From positions 46,164-110,163 of the forward strand of contig NZ_AXBK01000001.1 in the NCBI RefSeq assembly GCF_000473365.1: a DNA stretch of 64,000 nt, read 5' to 3'. This DNA is from Adhaeribacter aquaticus DSM 16391. GTDB taxonomy: Bacteria; Bacteroidota; Bacteroidia; Cytophagales; Hymenobacteraceae. The position numbers and the translations under genes were made by a program. Each line of letters begins with the position of its first letter. The stretch's first letter is position 1. Positions 16,465-25,275 of this stretch are shown here, piece by piece. The notes under the pieces were generated by a model. The model worked only from the letters and a program-made list of their open reading frames with translations, did not search any database and was not told the DNA's origin.

Positions 16465-16704
16465 TTAAATCCGGATGGTGAGGAAATCGGGCAGCCGGGT
16501 AGGATAGCAGGGCGAGAGGTAGTCCCTGTTCAAAATCCGGGATTTCTTTTGCGGTGTTCCCTGGCAGGCCACCTTCACCTTATCGTTCCCAAACTTAGCT
16601 ACCAGCTTATCCAGGAACTGCATCAACAATTGCTACTTACCATGATCGGTAGTACCTAGCAAGTTTAACTGAACGTTCTTGTTGGAAATCAGGTCTATGT
16701 CTAC
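16465..16704 (-). pseudogene. umuC (error-prone DNA polymerase V) C-terminal remnant
   Basis: The minus strand reads VDIDLISNKNVQLNLLGTTD, HGK, TAG, QLLMQFLDKLVAKFGNDKVK, VACQGT, then LNRDYLSPCYPTRLPDFLTI. This is the end of UmuC, usually VQxNLFDxxDRxKxxxLMxxxDxINxRFGxxxVRxAxQG followed by RxxLSPxYTTRWxDxLxVR. The polymerase fingers, palm and thumb upstream are not recognisable; sequence up to 17000 is unlike any part of UmuC. In Bacteroidota, umuC is often carried with umuD on mobile DNA, and no umuD is nearby. Confidence 0.75.
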
Positions 16705-17274
16705 TCCGTCCGTTTGGTTTTGGGTACCTGGATATTAGCTTTCCATGCTTTTCTTCTCATTCTTGGAGCCGCTTGAGTGCAGTCGCATCCCTGCTATTAT
16801 GGCGTTGACGTTACTGGTAAAACGCTGACAGGCAAATGGCCTGTTCCCGGTTGATCTCAGACTTTTTAATATGCTGGCTAGTGGTTGCGGGATAAAGATC
16901 TTCTTTTTCAAAGCTCCCGGATCCCAGTAAAACTTTCTTCTCTTCCTAAACCGTTCTGTTTTGGGGGAAGCTGACACAGTTAACAGATGCCAACGCGCTT
17001 CCAATCATCCAAGTAAAATGCTTAGGGAGGTTTCCCTAGCGTTGTTTTATGGTTTGCACATCATCTGACAACCCATAAAACCATTCCTTGTGGTAATATA
17101 GTAGTATGGAAAAAAACTAATGGGAATGGAGGGGAATGAAATTTTGTACCAAACAAAACAAAAATTTACCACCGCGAAAACATTTAATACTTTCTTACAA
17201 TGGTAAAGAAATTAGGTTAAATTGCCGTAAAATTTTTAAATGTATTTTATACACTTATTTTAAATTAATAATCC
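16705..17274. other. Intergenic, no convincing gene
   Basis: An 89-codon minus-strand frame (16735-17004) is Lys/Arg/Ser-rich and without family features; it lies upstream of the umuC relic and may be scrambled umuC DNA. The last 130 bp are the AT-rich leader of the 17275 gene. Confidence 0.35.
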
Positions 17275-18219
17275 ATGATTTATAATAGAATAAAATTAGG
17301 TAAAGCAGCAATTATGGCCATTTTATTGGTTTTTTCTGTGTCAGTAATGGCACAGGATGGTACTGTTTATCCACTTAAAGCCCCAGCCGAACCAAAAGCT
17401 ATTCCGCTTGGCACAGGTGGGGTAGAAGGTCAAAAAGCCCCGGAGTCCTGGTTCCGCCAGTGGGGTGATCCGATGGCCAGGAACGTATCCACTGCGACAC
17501 TGACGCCTTTCCTGCCAGCACCGGGCAAAGCGACGGGTGCTGCCGTGATCGTTGCCCCGGGCGGAGGTTTCAGATGGCTGTCCATGGACAACGAAGGTTG
17601 GGAAGTTGCCAAGGCGCTTAATGAGAAAGGAATAGCCGCTTTTGTACTAAAATACCGGCTTAATCCAACTCCGGCACCACTGGATGAGTTTGCGGCATCT
17701 ATGAATCAACCTCGGCCGGCACCAACGGCATCTGCTAGTACTACCCCAAATGCAACACCGCCGAGCCAGCCCCAGATGAATTTGTCTATGCAGCTTGCAG
17801 ATGCTGAGGCGGCGTATGCAATGATCCATAAAAGAGCTAAGGAATGGGGCGTTGATACGGAAAGATTAGGTATGATTGGTTTCTCGGCCGGTGCGATGCT
17901 CACCTTGCACGCAACGCTTAACTCCAAGACGATGAAACTGGCTTTTATTGGTCCGGTTTATGGGGCTATGGGACCGGTAGAAGTACCAAAAAATGCGCCG
18001 CCGATGTTTAATGTTATTGCTACCGATGACTTTCTCTTCCGCGGCCAGTTTGGGGTGATAGATTCCTGGTTTAAAGCGGGCCGGCCGGTAGAATTTCACC
18101 TTTATCAGAATGGCGGCCATGGTTTTGGCCTTGGCAATCCTGACCGTACCAGCAATCGCTGGTTCGATGCCTTCATCCACTGGCTGGATGTAAATAAATT
18201 TTTGAAAGCTCAAAAGTAA
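17275..18219 (+). CDS. Secreted alpha/beta-hydrolase, xylan-esterase-like
   Basis: A 314-residue protein with signal peptide (AIMAILLVFSVSVMAQ). The fold is visible as AAVIVAPGGGFRWLSMDNEG (oxyanion hole), GIAAFVLKYRL, ERLGMIGFSAGAMLTLHATL (nucleophile Ser in GFSAGA), MFNVIATDDFLF (acid) and FHLYQNGGHGFGLGNPDRTS (His). This is the BD-FAE/acetyl-esterase group often fused to or named after endo-1,4-beta-xylanase, which removes acyl groups from sugars. A Pro/Ala/Thr-rich insertion (residues about 146-166) is unusual and may be a surface loop. Base composition is richer in G+C than its neighbours. A strong terminator follows; the gene is monocistronic. Confidence 0.85.
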   Translation: MIYNRIKLGKAAIMAILLVFSVSVMAQDGTVYPLKAPAEPKAIPLGTGGVEGQKAPESWFRQWGDPMARNVSTATLTPFLPAPGKATGAAVIVAPGGGFRWLSMDNEGWEVAKALNEKGIAAFVLKYRLNPTPAPLDEFAASMNQPRPAPTASASTTPNATPPSQPQMNLSMQLADAEAAYAMIHKRAKEWGVDTERLGMIGFSAGAMLTLHATLNSKTMKLAFIGPVYGAMGPVEVPKNAPPMFNVIATDDFLFRGQFGVIDSWFKAGRPVEFHLYQNGGHGFGLGNPDRTSNRWFDAFIHWLDVNKFLKAQK

Positions 18220-18260
18220 GCTAATAATTACCAGCTAAATACTGCATCTAAGGCTTAACC

Positions 18261-18307
18261 AATAGCCGCTTGATTAAATAGCCATTTAATCAAGCGGCTA
18301 TTTTTTA
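18261..18307 (+). terminator. Strong rho-independent terminator
   Basis: A perfect 19-bp stem (AATAGCCGCTTGATTAAAT and its complement) with loop AGCC, followed by a T run, 41 bp after the hydrolase stop. Confidence 0.95.
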
Positions 18308-18439
18308 TGAATGGTATCTTCTTTTTATTCGTTTAAAATATTTACATAAGATCTATTTTAGTGGCGAAAAGATAAAATAGCTAAACTGCTATGGAAGAAG
18401 TTAGTCCCTGGTGTGCTGTAAATAGGAGGTTAAAACCGG

Positions 18440-18631
18440 TTGTATAAGTATGCTAATATCTATACTACGAATAGAATTGCTAAGATTGATCCTGCGAGTG
18501 GAAGAGTAATAGCGAATTTGAACCTCACTTCCCTTGATATAGATGCAAAAGCCAAGAATCCAGCTTCACTTGAAATGAATGGAATTGCCTATGATGAGAC
18601 TACAGGTAAAATATTTGTTACGGGGAAATAA
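18440..18631 (+). pseudogene. Glutaminyl-peptide cyclotransferase fragment
   Basis: The 63-codon frame reads YKYANIYTTNRIAKIDPASG, RVIANLNLTSLDID and LEMNGIAYDETTGKIFVTGK, which is the penultimate blade region of plant/bacterial-type glutaminyl cyclase (a five-bladed propeller that makes N-terminal pyroglutamate), usually around 250-350 residues. Both the signal peptide with the earlier blades and the last WPxxFE strand are missing: there is only a TTG start and a stop right after VTGK. A deletion remnant. Confidence 0.75.
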
Positions 18632-18679
18632 ATCAGTTAATACATTAGGTAAATTCATCTTTTTATGGTTTTAGGATTT

Positions 18680-19474
18680 TTAAATAGTGGGTATGGTGCC
18701 TCCGTCGATGACGTATTCGGTTCCGGTTAAATAACTGGCTCTCGGCGACACCAGGAAGCCTACCAGTTCGGCTACTTCTTCGGGTTTGGCCGGCCGGCCC
18801 ATAGGTATGCCACCTAAAGCGGTCATCACACTTTGCGTGGCTTCTTCTACCGTACTGTTAGCACTCTGTGCAATGCGCTCCATCATGTGGGTAGCAGCAG
18901 TAGTCATAACCCAGCCGGGTGAAACCGTGAGAACCCGCACGCCTTTGGGCGCTACTTCTTTGGATAAGCCTTTGCTGTAGTTAATTAACCCGGCTTTGGC
19001 GGCGGCATACGGCAAGGTAGATTCGTACAAAGGCAGCTTGCCCTGGATAGAAGCAATGTGAATAATTACACCACTTTTTTGCGCGAGCATGTGGGGTAAA
19101 AATCCTTTGTCTAACCTAACCGGTGCGAGTAAATTTGTTTGCAGGCTTTTTTCCCAGTCTTCATCTGTTAGCATGGCAAACCCGCCGCCAAGGGTTTCCG
19201 AACCACCCAGGTTGTTGACCAGGATATCCAGTTTACTGTATTTTGCGAATACCTCGGCTATTACCTTCTGGGTGCCTGCCGGCGTACTTAAATCAGCCGA
19301 AATAAAATGTAGGTTTGGGTTTAGCGTATCGGGGGCGTTTCTGGCGGTTATGATTACCGTTGCCCCGGCATCAAGTAAGCGCTCGGCAATGGCTTTCCCG
19401 GCACCTTTGGTACCACCTGTTACCAGGGCAATTTTGCCTGATAATTCGCTATTAAAATTAAATTGCTGTTCCAT
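18680..19474 (-). CDS. SDR family oxidoreductase
   Basis: A 264-residue short-chain dehydrogenase. Cofactor site: KIALVTGGTKGAGKAIAERL (TGxxxGxG); second glycine region LVNNLGGSETLGGG (NNLGG in place of NNAG); catalytic IIHIASIQGK serine, then YAAAKAGLINYSKG (YxxxK) and VSPGWVMT; C-terminus FLVSPRASYLTGTEYVIDGG. Substrate unknown; it should reduce or oxidise a carbonyl/alcohol with NAD(P)H. It is divergent from the HxlR regulator at 19598, with a palindrome between, the usual arrangement in which HxlR controls a redox enzyme. G+C is higher than in neighbours, suggesting transfer of the pair. Confidence 0.9.
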   Translation of the reverse strand: MEQQFNFNSELSGKIALVTGGTKGAGKAIAERLLDAGATVIITARNAPDTLNPNLHFISADLSTPAGTQKVIAEVFAKYSKLDILVNNLGGSETLGGGFAMLTDEDWEKSLQTNLLAPVRLDKGFLPHMLAQKSGVIIHIASIQGKLPLYESTLPYAAAKAGLINYSKGLSKEVAPKGVRVLTVSPGWVMTTAATHMMERIAQSANSTVEEATQSVMTALGGIPMGRPAKPEEVAELVGFLVSPRASYLTGTEYVIDGGTIPTI

Positions 19475-19543
19475 ACTCCAATTTTTTGTACAAAGTTGAG
19501 GAGTATGTTTAGTTCGATCAAGTACGGAAACACGAATCGCATA

Positions 19544-19559
19544 GGGATAAATTTATCCC
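19544..19559. promoter_or_regulatory. Perfect 16-bp palindrome, candidate HxlR operator
   Basis: GGGATAAATTTATCCC lies between the divergent SDR and HxlR genes, 39 bp before the HxlR start and 70 bp before the SDR start. Dimeric winged-helix regulators bind such sites; assignment to this regulator is inferred from position. Confidence 0.55.
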
Positions 19560-19597
19560 ATATTGCACCTTTTTAAACATTGAAATAATTTTACAAG

Positions 19598-19969
19598 ATG
19601 TACGAAAGGAAAATACCACTGAGCCTGAATTGCGGCCTTGACTTAATCGGGGAGGTGCTTTACGGCAAATGGAAAATCCGTTTGCTGTGGTTTATTAATG
19701 AAGGACATAAACGTCCCAGCCAGTTGCAACGCAAAATTCCGGATGCTTCGCGCCGGGTTTTAAACATGCAATTAAAAGAGTTAGAGGAGCACGAATTAGT
19801 TACAAAAGTTATATATCCGGTAGTGCCGCCAAAAGTAGAGTATAGCCTAACCGAATTCGGGCAATCCTTAATTCCTGTCATATCGGCTTTGGGCAAATGG
19901 GGCGATGAACACCAGGAACGGCTGCGTTCATCTATTTTAAAGCGCACAGAAAATGTCACTAATCCATAA
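19598..19969 (+). CDS. HxlR family winged-helix regulator
   Basis: A 123-residue HxlR protein: LNCGLDLIGEVLYGKWKIRL, LLWFINEGHKRPSQLQRKIP, ASRRVLNMQLKELEEHELVT and VEYSLTEFGQSLIPVISALG are the helix, recognition-helix and wing elements in order. The Cys in NCG near the N-terminus is at the position used by HxlR-type sensors of aldehydes, disulfide or electrophile stress. It is divergent to the SDR, which it probably regulates. Cytoplasmic dimer. Confidence 0.9.
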   Translation: MYERKIPLSLNCGLDLIGEVLYGKWKIRLLWFINEGHKRPSQLQRKIPDASRRVLNMQLKELEEHELVTKVIYPVVPPKVEYSLTEFGQSLIPVISALGKWGDEHQERLRSSILKRTENVTNP

Positions 19970-20107
19970 GGGCTTGCTGTAGATGGAATACTTATCGGTA
20001 ACAGCTAGGGGCATATTCCTAATCACCAATATAATTTAAAGTAAAATATCCAAACCGTCTGCCAGCACCAAGACTTAACAAACTAACTCCATAATCTTTT
20101 TAAAAAC

Positions 20108-21022
20108 ATGCTCCGGATATCTTTTATTATTGCCCTTTGTTCAGTTCTTTCCTTTAATTTAAATGCGCAGGCACCTACAAAACCTGTTCACCCAAATCCT
20201 GGCGAGCGAGTTTTAGTGGCTCCGGAAAGTGTTTTTAAGATGTTCCGGGAAGCGGGTAAGAGCCCTACAAATCATGCCTTAACCGCAATGGAAAAAGCTA
20301 AAGTAGAAAAAGCCTTTGCCGTTTTACCTCCCTTGCATCAGAAAATTCTCCAGAAGAATTTACACAGCATCAGCTTTATGGATAATATGCCCAATACCGC
20401 GCTGACATCACCGGTGCCCACTATCGATTCGACTAAGTTATTCAATATCACCTTCCGAGCCGAAATACTTAATGAGTCTACTTCGGAATGGGCCACTCAG
20501 AAAGAAGCCACTTGTTTTGACCAAACGGCAAATTCCAATTATCAGGTTAAAATTGAAGCAGGCAGTCTTGATGCATTCTTATACGTCCTGCTGCACGAGG
20601 CTACACACGTAGTGGACGCGGTGTTAAATATCACCCCTCATCCGGATAACAAAGAAGCCTTGGTTAAACCTACTTTATTTACGAAGGATATTTGGCATAA
20701 AATGAACGTGCTTATTCCCAATTTTACTGATTCTTTACTGGAGAAGACCCGGTTCCGAAGCGGTAAAAAAGTAGCAATTGCGTTAGCGCCGGATGTTTAC
20801 AAAAAGCTGGGAAAAACACCCTTTGTCTCCTTATATAGTATGGCCAGCTGGTTTGAAGATATTGCTGAGTTGGAAACAATCTATCATCTTACAAAAAAAA
20901 TGAATCAGCCTTTCTATGTAACCGTCCAAATGGATAATAACGAGGTATTCAGGTTTGAACCAATGATGCATAAACTGGTAAAAAGACGGCTGCGGCACTT
21001 AAAAATATTCTATGCGGCCTGA
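20108..21022 (+). CDS. Exported putative zinc metallopeptidase, uncharacterised
   Basis: A 304-residue protein with signal peptide (FIIALCSVLSFNLNAQ). At about residue 162 it has FLYVLLHEATHVVDAVLNIT, an HExxH zinc motif in a hydrophobic helix. About 100 residues later WFEDIAELETIYHLT offers an acidic third ligand, as in gluzincins (ExxxD/E after HExxH). Between them lies KDIWHKMNVLIPNFTDSLL. The C-terminus is basic (HKLVKRRLRHLKIFYAA). No named family is recognised, so the peptidase call rests on the motif alone. Monocistronic, 138 bp after the HxlR gene. Confidence 0.65.
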   Translation: MLRISFIIALCSVLSFNLNAQAPTKPVHPNPGERVLVAPESVFKMFREAGKSPTNHALTAMEKAKVEKAFAVLPPLHQKILQKNLHSISFMDNMPNTALTSPVPTIDSTKLFNITFRAEILNESTSEWATQKEATCFDQTANSNYQVKIEAGSLDAFLYVLLHEATHVVDAVLNITPHPDNKEALVKPTLFTKDIWHKMNVLIPNFTDSLLEKTRFRSGKKVAIALAPDVYKKLGKTPFVSLYSMASWFEDIAELETIYHLTKKMNQPFYVTVQMDNNEVFRFEPMMHKLVKRRLRHLKIFYAA

Positions 21023-21134
21023 CTTGGTGAGTCTACGAATTATAATTTGGGATTTAAAACACCGGTAGCGCTATCGCAACTTAATAAGACTTAAAAACAA
21101 ATGAATTGAGTTATTGTAACTATATTGAATACAT

Positions 21135-21352
21135 GCAGCCAGAAGAAAGAAGGCTGTTGCATAAAAAATACTACGACAACCATTAGGTTTTCCCATTCAC
21201 GACGAGGACGAATTATTTGGCCGTTTGGTAATGGAGATAAACAGGCTGGATTAAGTTGGGAAACTATTTTAAAAAAAGAGATCACCTTCCGGTTAAATGG
21301 TCTTATATACGAAAAGGATACAAAAAAAATTGGGAACTTTAGTAAGAGCTTT
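21135..21352 (+). pseudogene. DNA-3-methyladenine glycosylase I (tag) remnant with frameshifts
   Basis: Three pieces in different frames join into the start of Tag: LLHKKYYDNH, then GFPIHDEDELFGRLVMEIN, then QAGLSWETILKKEITFRLNG. The family reads YHDxEWGxPxHDDxxLFExLxLEGxQAGLSWxTILxKRxxFRxAF. The first Trp/Cys zinc part and the entire C-terminal half are absent. The intact enzyme removes 3-methyladenine from alkylated DNA. This is a decayed copy; a functional tag would have to be elsewhere in the genome. Confidence 0.75.
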
Positions 21353-21394
21353 TAGCAAATGGCTTGGTTCTCTAAAACACGCCCTACTTAAGGA

Positions 21395-21763
21395 TCAACC
21401 AATTAAATCAAGTTGCCACCACTTATTATATTGAATATTCAGGCGTGGCTTCCAGGCTTTAATACTTCTTTTCTCATATTGTAAGGCTTCTTTTTTAAAG
21501 TCGAAGGCTTTCAAGAAAATGTTTGTCTTCTGATTTATTTTGTGAGTGTGTTTCACCATTCTCCAATAAACGGAACGGGTACATCCTATATATACCGGTT
21601 TAAAATCCGGGGTATCCGGTTTTCCTTCAAATATAAAATAGACATAATAACAATTATTTGATAAATCCCGGGCTTTCCTTAATAAATCGAGGCGGGTATA
21701 CTGCTTCATTTCCATCTGAAAAGCATACCAATCATAAAGCCTTAATTTGGATAAAGTAACCAT
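21395..21763 (-). CDS. GIY-YIG-like nuclease domain protein
   Basis: A 122-residue protein. After an N-terminal helix (LYDWYAFQMEMKQYTRLDLL) comes NCYYVYFIFEG and FKPVYIGCTRSVYWRMVKHT, which fit the paired GIY and YIG strands with the Arg-containing helix, followed by LKAFDFKKEALQYEKRSIKA and WKPRLNIQYN (acidic Glu and final Asn). The first motif is YVY rather than GIY, as in many divergent members. Family members cut DNA; small stand-alone ones in Bacteroidota have unknown roles. Identification is by motif only. Confidence 0.6.
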   Translation of the reverse strand: MVTLSKLRLYDWYAFQMEMKQYTRLDLLRKARDLSNNCYYVYFIFEGKPDTPDFKPVYIGCTRSVYWRMVKHTHKINQKTNIFLKAFDFKKEALQYEKRSIKAWKPRLNIQYNKWWQLDLIG

Positions 21764-22030
21764 TGTATAAATGCTATTTTCCTAATAATTATTTGGAGTT
21801 AAAATTTATTTATTACTATACAAGTATACGGATATAATGCGTTAATAATCAATTAATTGTTATATATTTATAAACATATTTATGTTAATAATTTCGTAAA
21901 AAACTTATTTTCCAATCACTAAAATCAACTGGTTGATGATAGTTCATTCTAAAATATTTAACGATTTAAACAATTATAAATAGTCGGTATCTTTGTAGAT
22001 TAAAATAAATAGCCACTTATGAAATCCAAT

Positions 22031-22552
22031 TCCCTTTCACAGCTTACCAACAGATGAGTTTAACATGCTAGAGAGAATAGAGACGTCTGACGAAAGTAAT
22101 TACACTGGTTTTCATCGGCATCATTTTCACAAAATTCTTTGGTTTACAGATGTTGGCAACGAGGAAATCCATTCAATTGATTTTGAGAATTATCCTATTT
22201 CCCCAATCAGATCTACATACTGACTCCCAATCAGGTGCATACCATGGAAATTGGAATAAAAAATGGATTCTTATTAGCTGTGGCTCCTGAATTTTTTAAT
22301 CAGTTTTTCCCTCTATCCAAGGTGTTGCTGATAAAGCCTTATTTCTATGTGCAGGCTTTATCAGAAGATGTTGCTCTGGTCCTGAAAAATTTGATGTTTC
22401 TCATAGAAAGGGAGTATAGCGGGAGGAAAAGACAAAACTTGCTGGAAGCTTACTTAGCCACATTCCTGATTCCTTTTGAAGCTAGAGGAGTCTGTATTCC
22501 TGATGTTTCATTTCTTTTTCTAGTCCTTATAAGTCTTAAAATAGGTTGATTA
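22031..22552 (+). pseudogene. AraC-family regulator remnant (cupin part only, frameshifted)
   Basis: One frame reads IPFHSLPTDEFNMLERIETS, YTGFHRHHFHKILWFTDVGN and EIHSIDFENYPISP, then stops; the next frame continues NQIYILTPNQVHTMEIGIKN and FLLAVAPEFFNQFFPLSKVL up to NLLEAYLATFLI. This is the arabinose-binding-like cupin of AraC regulators (FHRHxFxEILW...SIDFxxYPIxPxxIFFIxPGQVH). The C-terminal double HTH is missing, replaced by FEARGVCIPDVSFLFL. It cannot bind DNA. Confidence 0.75.
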
Positions 22553-22638
22553 AATTGTTACTAACAACAACTGTATTCCTGAAAATTAGGTAAGGGTTTA
22601 ACCTAATCAAATTATTAATACTATGCAAAGTTGTAGCA

Positions 22639-22707
22639 ATGGCAAGCATGTTTATTACTGGATCAGTCGATGGTTTAGGACAAAGGGTCGCACGTACAAT
22701 AGCATAG
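22639..22707 (+). pseudogene. N-terminal fragment of a short-chain dehydrogenase
   Basis: A 22-residue frame MASMFITGSVDGLGQRVART followed by IA and a TAG. FITGSVDGLG is the Rossmann TGxxxGLG loop of SDRs, starting at a plausible native ATG. Nothing of the remaining 200 residues is present. A short remnant after deletion. Confidence 0.6.
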
Positions 22708-22793
22708 ATCTACTTTTTGCAGAGCCAGCAGAATAGTAGCATCAGCAGTAACAAACCTGTATTACGCCTTTCTTATTTCTAATACCTTTAAAA

Positions 22794-23198
22794 ATGAATA
22801 GAAGCAAAAAATATATAATTAGTCTGGCAGTCGCTGCCTTGTTAATCTGGTTTATTGCCGATGCGTTTAATCAACCCGGAGTACAGGATTTAAAGGATGA
22901 TTTTGAGGAAGTAGCTCTGTATCGCAATGAAAACAACACTGGACCCATTATTCGGATTTACGCCGTAGTGGTGACCGATACCCTATGGGGCCAGATGAAA
23001 AAATATGGTGCTTTTATGCCCCATACAAAATATGGAAATACGAAGGTTTATTTCTTTAAAAAAGGCTTACCTGCCCCTAAAGAGGTTTATGCGGGTACTG
23101 AAAATTTCGATTCGCAGTTTAAACCTTATTTGCTAGCCAGCTATGAGAAAGATGGCATGGGTACCACTAATTTCGTTAAATTTCCTTTTGGTGAGTAA
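22794..23198 (+). CDS. Hypothetical membrane-anchored protein
   Basis: A 134-residue protein with an N-terminal hydrophobic segment (KYIISLAVAALLIWFIADAF), probably an uncleaved anchor. The exported part (ENNTGPIIRIYAVVVTDTLW, MPHTKYGNTKVYFFKKGLPA, FKPYLLASYEKDGMGTTNFV) is alpha/beta without recognised motifs or cysteines. No partner genes. Base composition and codon use fit the host. Confidence 0.55.
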   Translation: MNRSKKYIISLAVAALLIWFIADAFNQPGVQDLKDDFEEVALYRNENNTGPIIRIYAVVVTDTLWGQMKKYGAFMPHTKYGNTKVYFFKKGLPAPKEVYAGTENFDSQFKPYLLASYEKDGMGTTNFVKFPFGE

Positions 23199-23344
23199 AT
23201 TAACAATTAGCTTTCCATATTATTTGGATATTTCCCTAAGAACTAAAACAAAATTTAATGTTTAAATGGAATGTCTTAGGGTAGTAAATTACTAGGGTAA
23301 TATACTTAAATAATAAATTCATATTTGCTGCGTTTTCATTTAAA

Positions 23345-23716
23345 GTGCTACGGTTTAGAATTTATATCGCCACTATTCTATTACTATTGTTTGTTCGGAT
23401 TTTGGTCCCAGAAACAACAATATTGGCGCTCCATTCCCACGAACATAGCGAAGATTTACAGCGATTCGGCTGTAAATTCGAGAAAAAACACCAACATTGT
23501 CATTTCCAAGATATTTTTAATACCCCTTTTGCGCCAGCGCAAACAATTGCTATAAAGGCTGTAACTTTATTTTTAATTGCTAATTACGTCTCCCATTGTT
23601 CCTTTCTCTGGAAATATATCTTCCCTAATAATTGCGAATCACGCGGTCCTCCCTGGTTGAAGACTTTTTTTTCTAAAGTATTACCTTTCAAGGTGGTGGC
23701 ATTAATGCTTCATTAG
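23345..23716 (+). CDS. Hypothetical His-rich membrane protein of the metal-efflux-associated type
   Basis: A 123-residue frame from GTG 23345, with an N-terminal membrane helix (IYIATILLLLFVRILVPETT), then ALHSHEHSEDLQ and KFEKKHQHCHFQDIFNTPFA with His-rich stretches, a second helix (TLFLIANYVSHCSFLWKYIF) and a conserved-looking SRGPPWL before the end. Proteins of this shape (HEHxH, SRGPP) occur next to TonB receptors and metal-efflux genes in Bacteroidota; role unknown, perhaps periplasmic metal binding. Here no efflux genes are adjacent, so it may be an orphan. Confidence 0.5.
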   Translation: MLRFRIYIATILLLLFVRILVPETTILALHSHEHSEDLQRFGCKFEKKHQHCHFQDIFNTPFAPAQTIAIKAVTLFLIANYVSHCSFLWKYIFPNNCESRGPPWLKTFFSKVLPFKVVALMLH

Positions 23717-24215
23717 ACAGTTGGTAACCTATTGGTAATCTCTAGCTGGAAAGCATTAATGGTCTCCGCTCTTATTTCCTTAAAATGTTTCTAGCTGAAC
23801 AAGTTACATCCAAGGGTGTTAAGGGGTTTGACAATGACGCCACCAGCCGAATAAACTTACATATGTTTAGTACCTGCATTGCATCACACCATTCAAGCTG
23901 ATGTACTCAATGGCAATTGTCTTTATCTGAACTGCTCCTTAAGATTTTTATAAAAAAGCCGTAAGTACCAACTAATAAATTTACCAGAATTTTTTATCTG
24001 TCAGGTTTTTTCCTAGAAGAATAGGTCTAGAAAACTATTTTCTATGGCCTTAAAAGGCTTTTGAAATGAATACTTTTCCTAATTAGGTGCAGCTTTTATT
24101 ATAATTACCACATCAACATACAGAGTAACAGTTGTTTTAGCAGAACTAAAAATAGTAGAGCCTAAACCTCAAGGTAGATTAGGTTTTAATTAACCACCAT
24201 TTAAAGTATGCTCTT
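23717..24215. other. Intergenic, nothing recognised
   Basis: No supported frame on either strand. AT-rich with scattered stops. Confidence 0.4.
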
Positions 24216-24620
24216 ATGAATCCAATGTATTTAACAAAAGAAGATTATCAGAAACTTATTCAACTTATTCAGGTGAAAAAGCACCAGCAGGATTTCTCCC
24301 CTTCCATTCATCGGTTAAAACAAGAATTAAATCGGGCACTTCTCCAGCCAGCTGAGTCTATTCCGCCCAATGTGGTTACTATGAATTCGCGGGTACGGGT
24401 CAAGGAACTAAATAGCCGTAATGAAATGACCGTAACTATTGTTTATCCAAATGAGGCAGACTTTAACGCCGGAAAAATATCCATTCTTTCTCCCCTAGGC
24501 ACCGCTGTTTTAGGCAGCCAGGAAGGTGATGAAGTAGTCTGGACGGCTCCATATTGCAAATTTATTTACCGCGTCAAGGAAGTACTTTATCAACCAGAAG
24601 CGGCTGGTTTAATAACTTAA
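24216..24620 (+). CDS. GreA/GreB-family protein, Rnk-like
   Basis: A 134-residue protein. The N-terminal half is a short helical segment (MYLTKEDYQKLIQLIQVKKH ... HRLKQELNRAL), much shorter than the Gre coiled coil, and the C-terminal half is the FKBP-like Gre domain (VVTMNSRVRVKELNSRNEMT, VTIVYPNEADFNAGKISILS, LGTAVLGSQEGDEVVWTAP, FIYRVKEVLYQPE). This is the Rnk type, which binds RNA polymerase near the secondary channel without stimulating cleavage. In Bacteroidota these stand-alone genes are common. Cytoplasmic, monocistronic. Confidence 0.85.
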   Translation: MNPMYLTKEDYQKLIQLIQVKKHQQDFSPSIHRLKQELNRALLQPAESIPPNVVTMNSRVRVKELNSRNEMTVTIVYPNEADFNAGKISILSPLGTAVLGSQEGDEVVWTAPYCKFIYRVKEVLYQPEAAGLIT

Positions 24621-25275
24621 ATTATTGTGGCACATATATACCTGAATTCTATATTTTGTATTTTCATTTAGGAGGTGCTCACTTAACCAAAAATTCTGAA
24701 TTACAGGGCGTTAACTTTTCATGGGAGGAGAAGGAGCTCATACTCGTTAAATTTAATTTCCTAAATATTAACAAGTAGCATCCATTATTACTACATCATC
24801 CTGTGCTCTAATAAACTTCACATGTAGTTTATAGGAGATTTTGCGTTTACTGTTTGTGTTGCCTAAGCAAGGTGGCAGCTTTCCTGCCATCCTGTTTTCT
24901 GGTCAACCAGGTTAATCCTAACTTTAAGTTTAAGATAAAAACAAAAAGTTTTAATCCTATATTACTTTAAAACAATAGTGGTAAATAGATGAACTGCAAA
25001 GATGCCCTAAAGCACTATGCCGTGCAAAAACTGCCTATTTTATTGGCACCAAACGTTGGAAGGGCTCTGTAATTGATGAATTTAAAGGCAAATACAAAAT
25101 GTATATCCATAAACTAAGCAGAGGGGATGAGCAACCGGATAAAGTCCTTTAGTGCAATCAGGCCGAGCAATGAGTTAAACTTTTCTGTTTATTTTTTAAG
25201 CTTTTCATACAAGTACCTTTCTCCGTCTTTAAACCTAGACGGAGAACTTTTGGTGTTACTCTCTTTATTTAACTC
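24621..25275. other. Intergenic with a 9-bp hairpin
   Basis: No recognised gene. Short broken frames at 24988-25152 have protein-like pieces (YFIGTKRWKGSVIDEFKGKY) without a family. At about 25219-25248 a perfect stem TTCTCCGTC/GACGGAGAA may end transcription between the converging flanks. Confidence 0.35.

Noticed and set aside
16735..17004. 89-codon minus-strand frame next to the umuC relic
   Set aside because: Basic, low-complexity composition and no match to any UmuC segment or other family that I can recognise.
23325..23555. 76-codon plus-strand frame
   Set aside because: Overlaps the better His-rich membrane protein in another frame; Tyr/Ser-rich shadow.
24554..24778. 74-codon plus-strand frame after the Rnk-like gene
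   Set aside because: Starts inside the Rnk gene out of frame and shows no domain.
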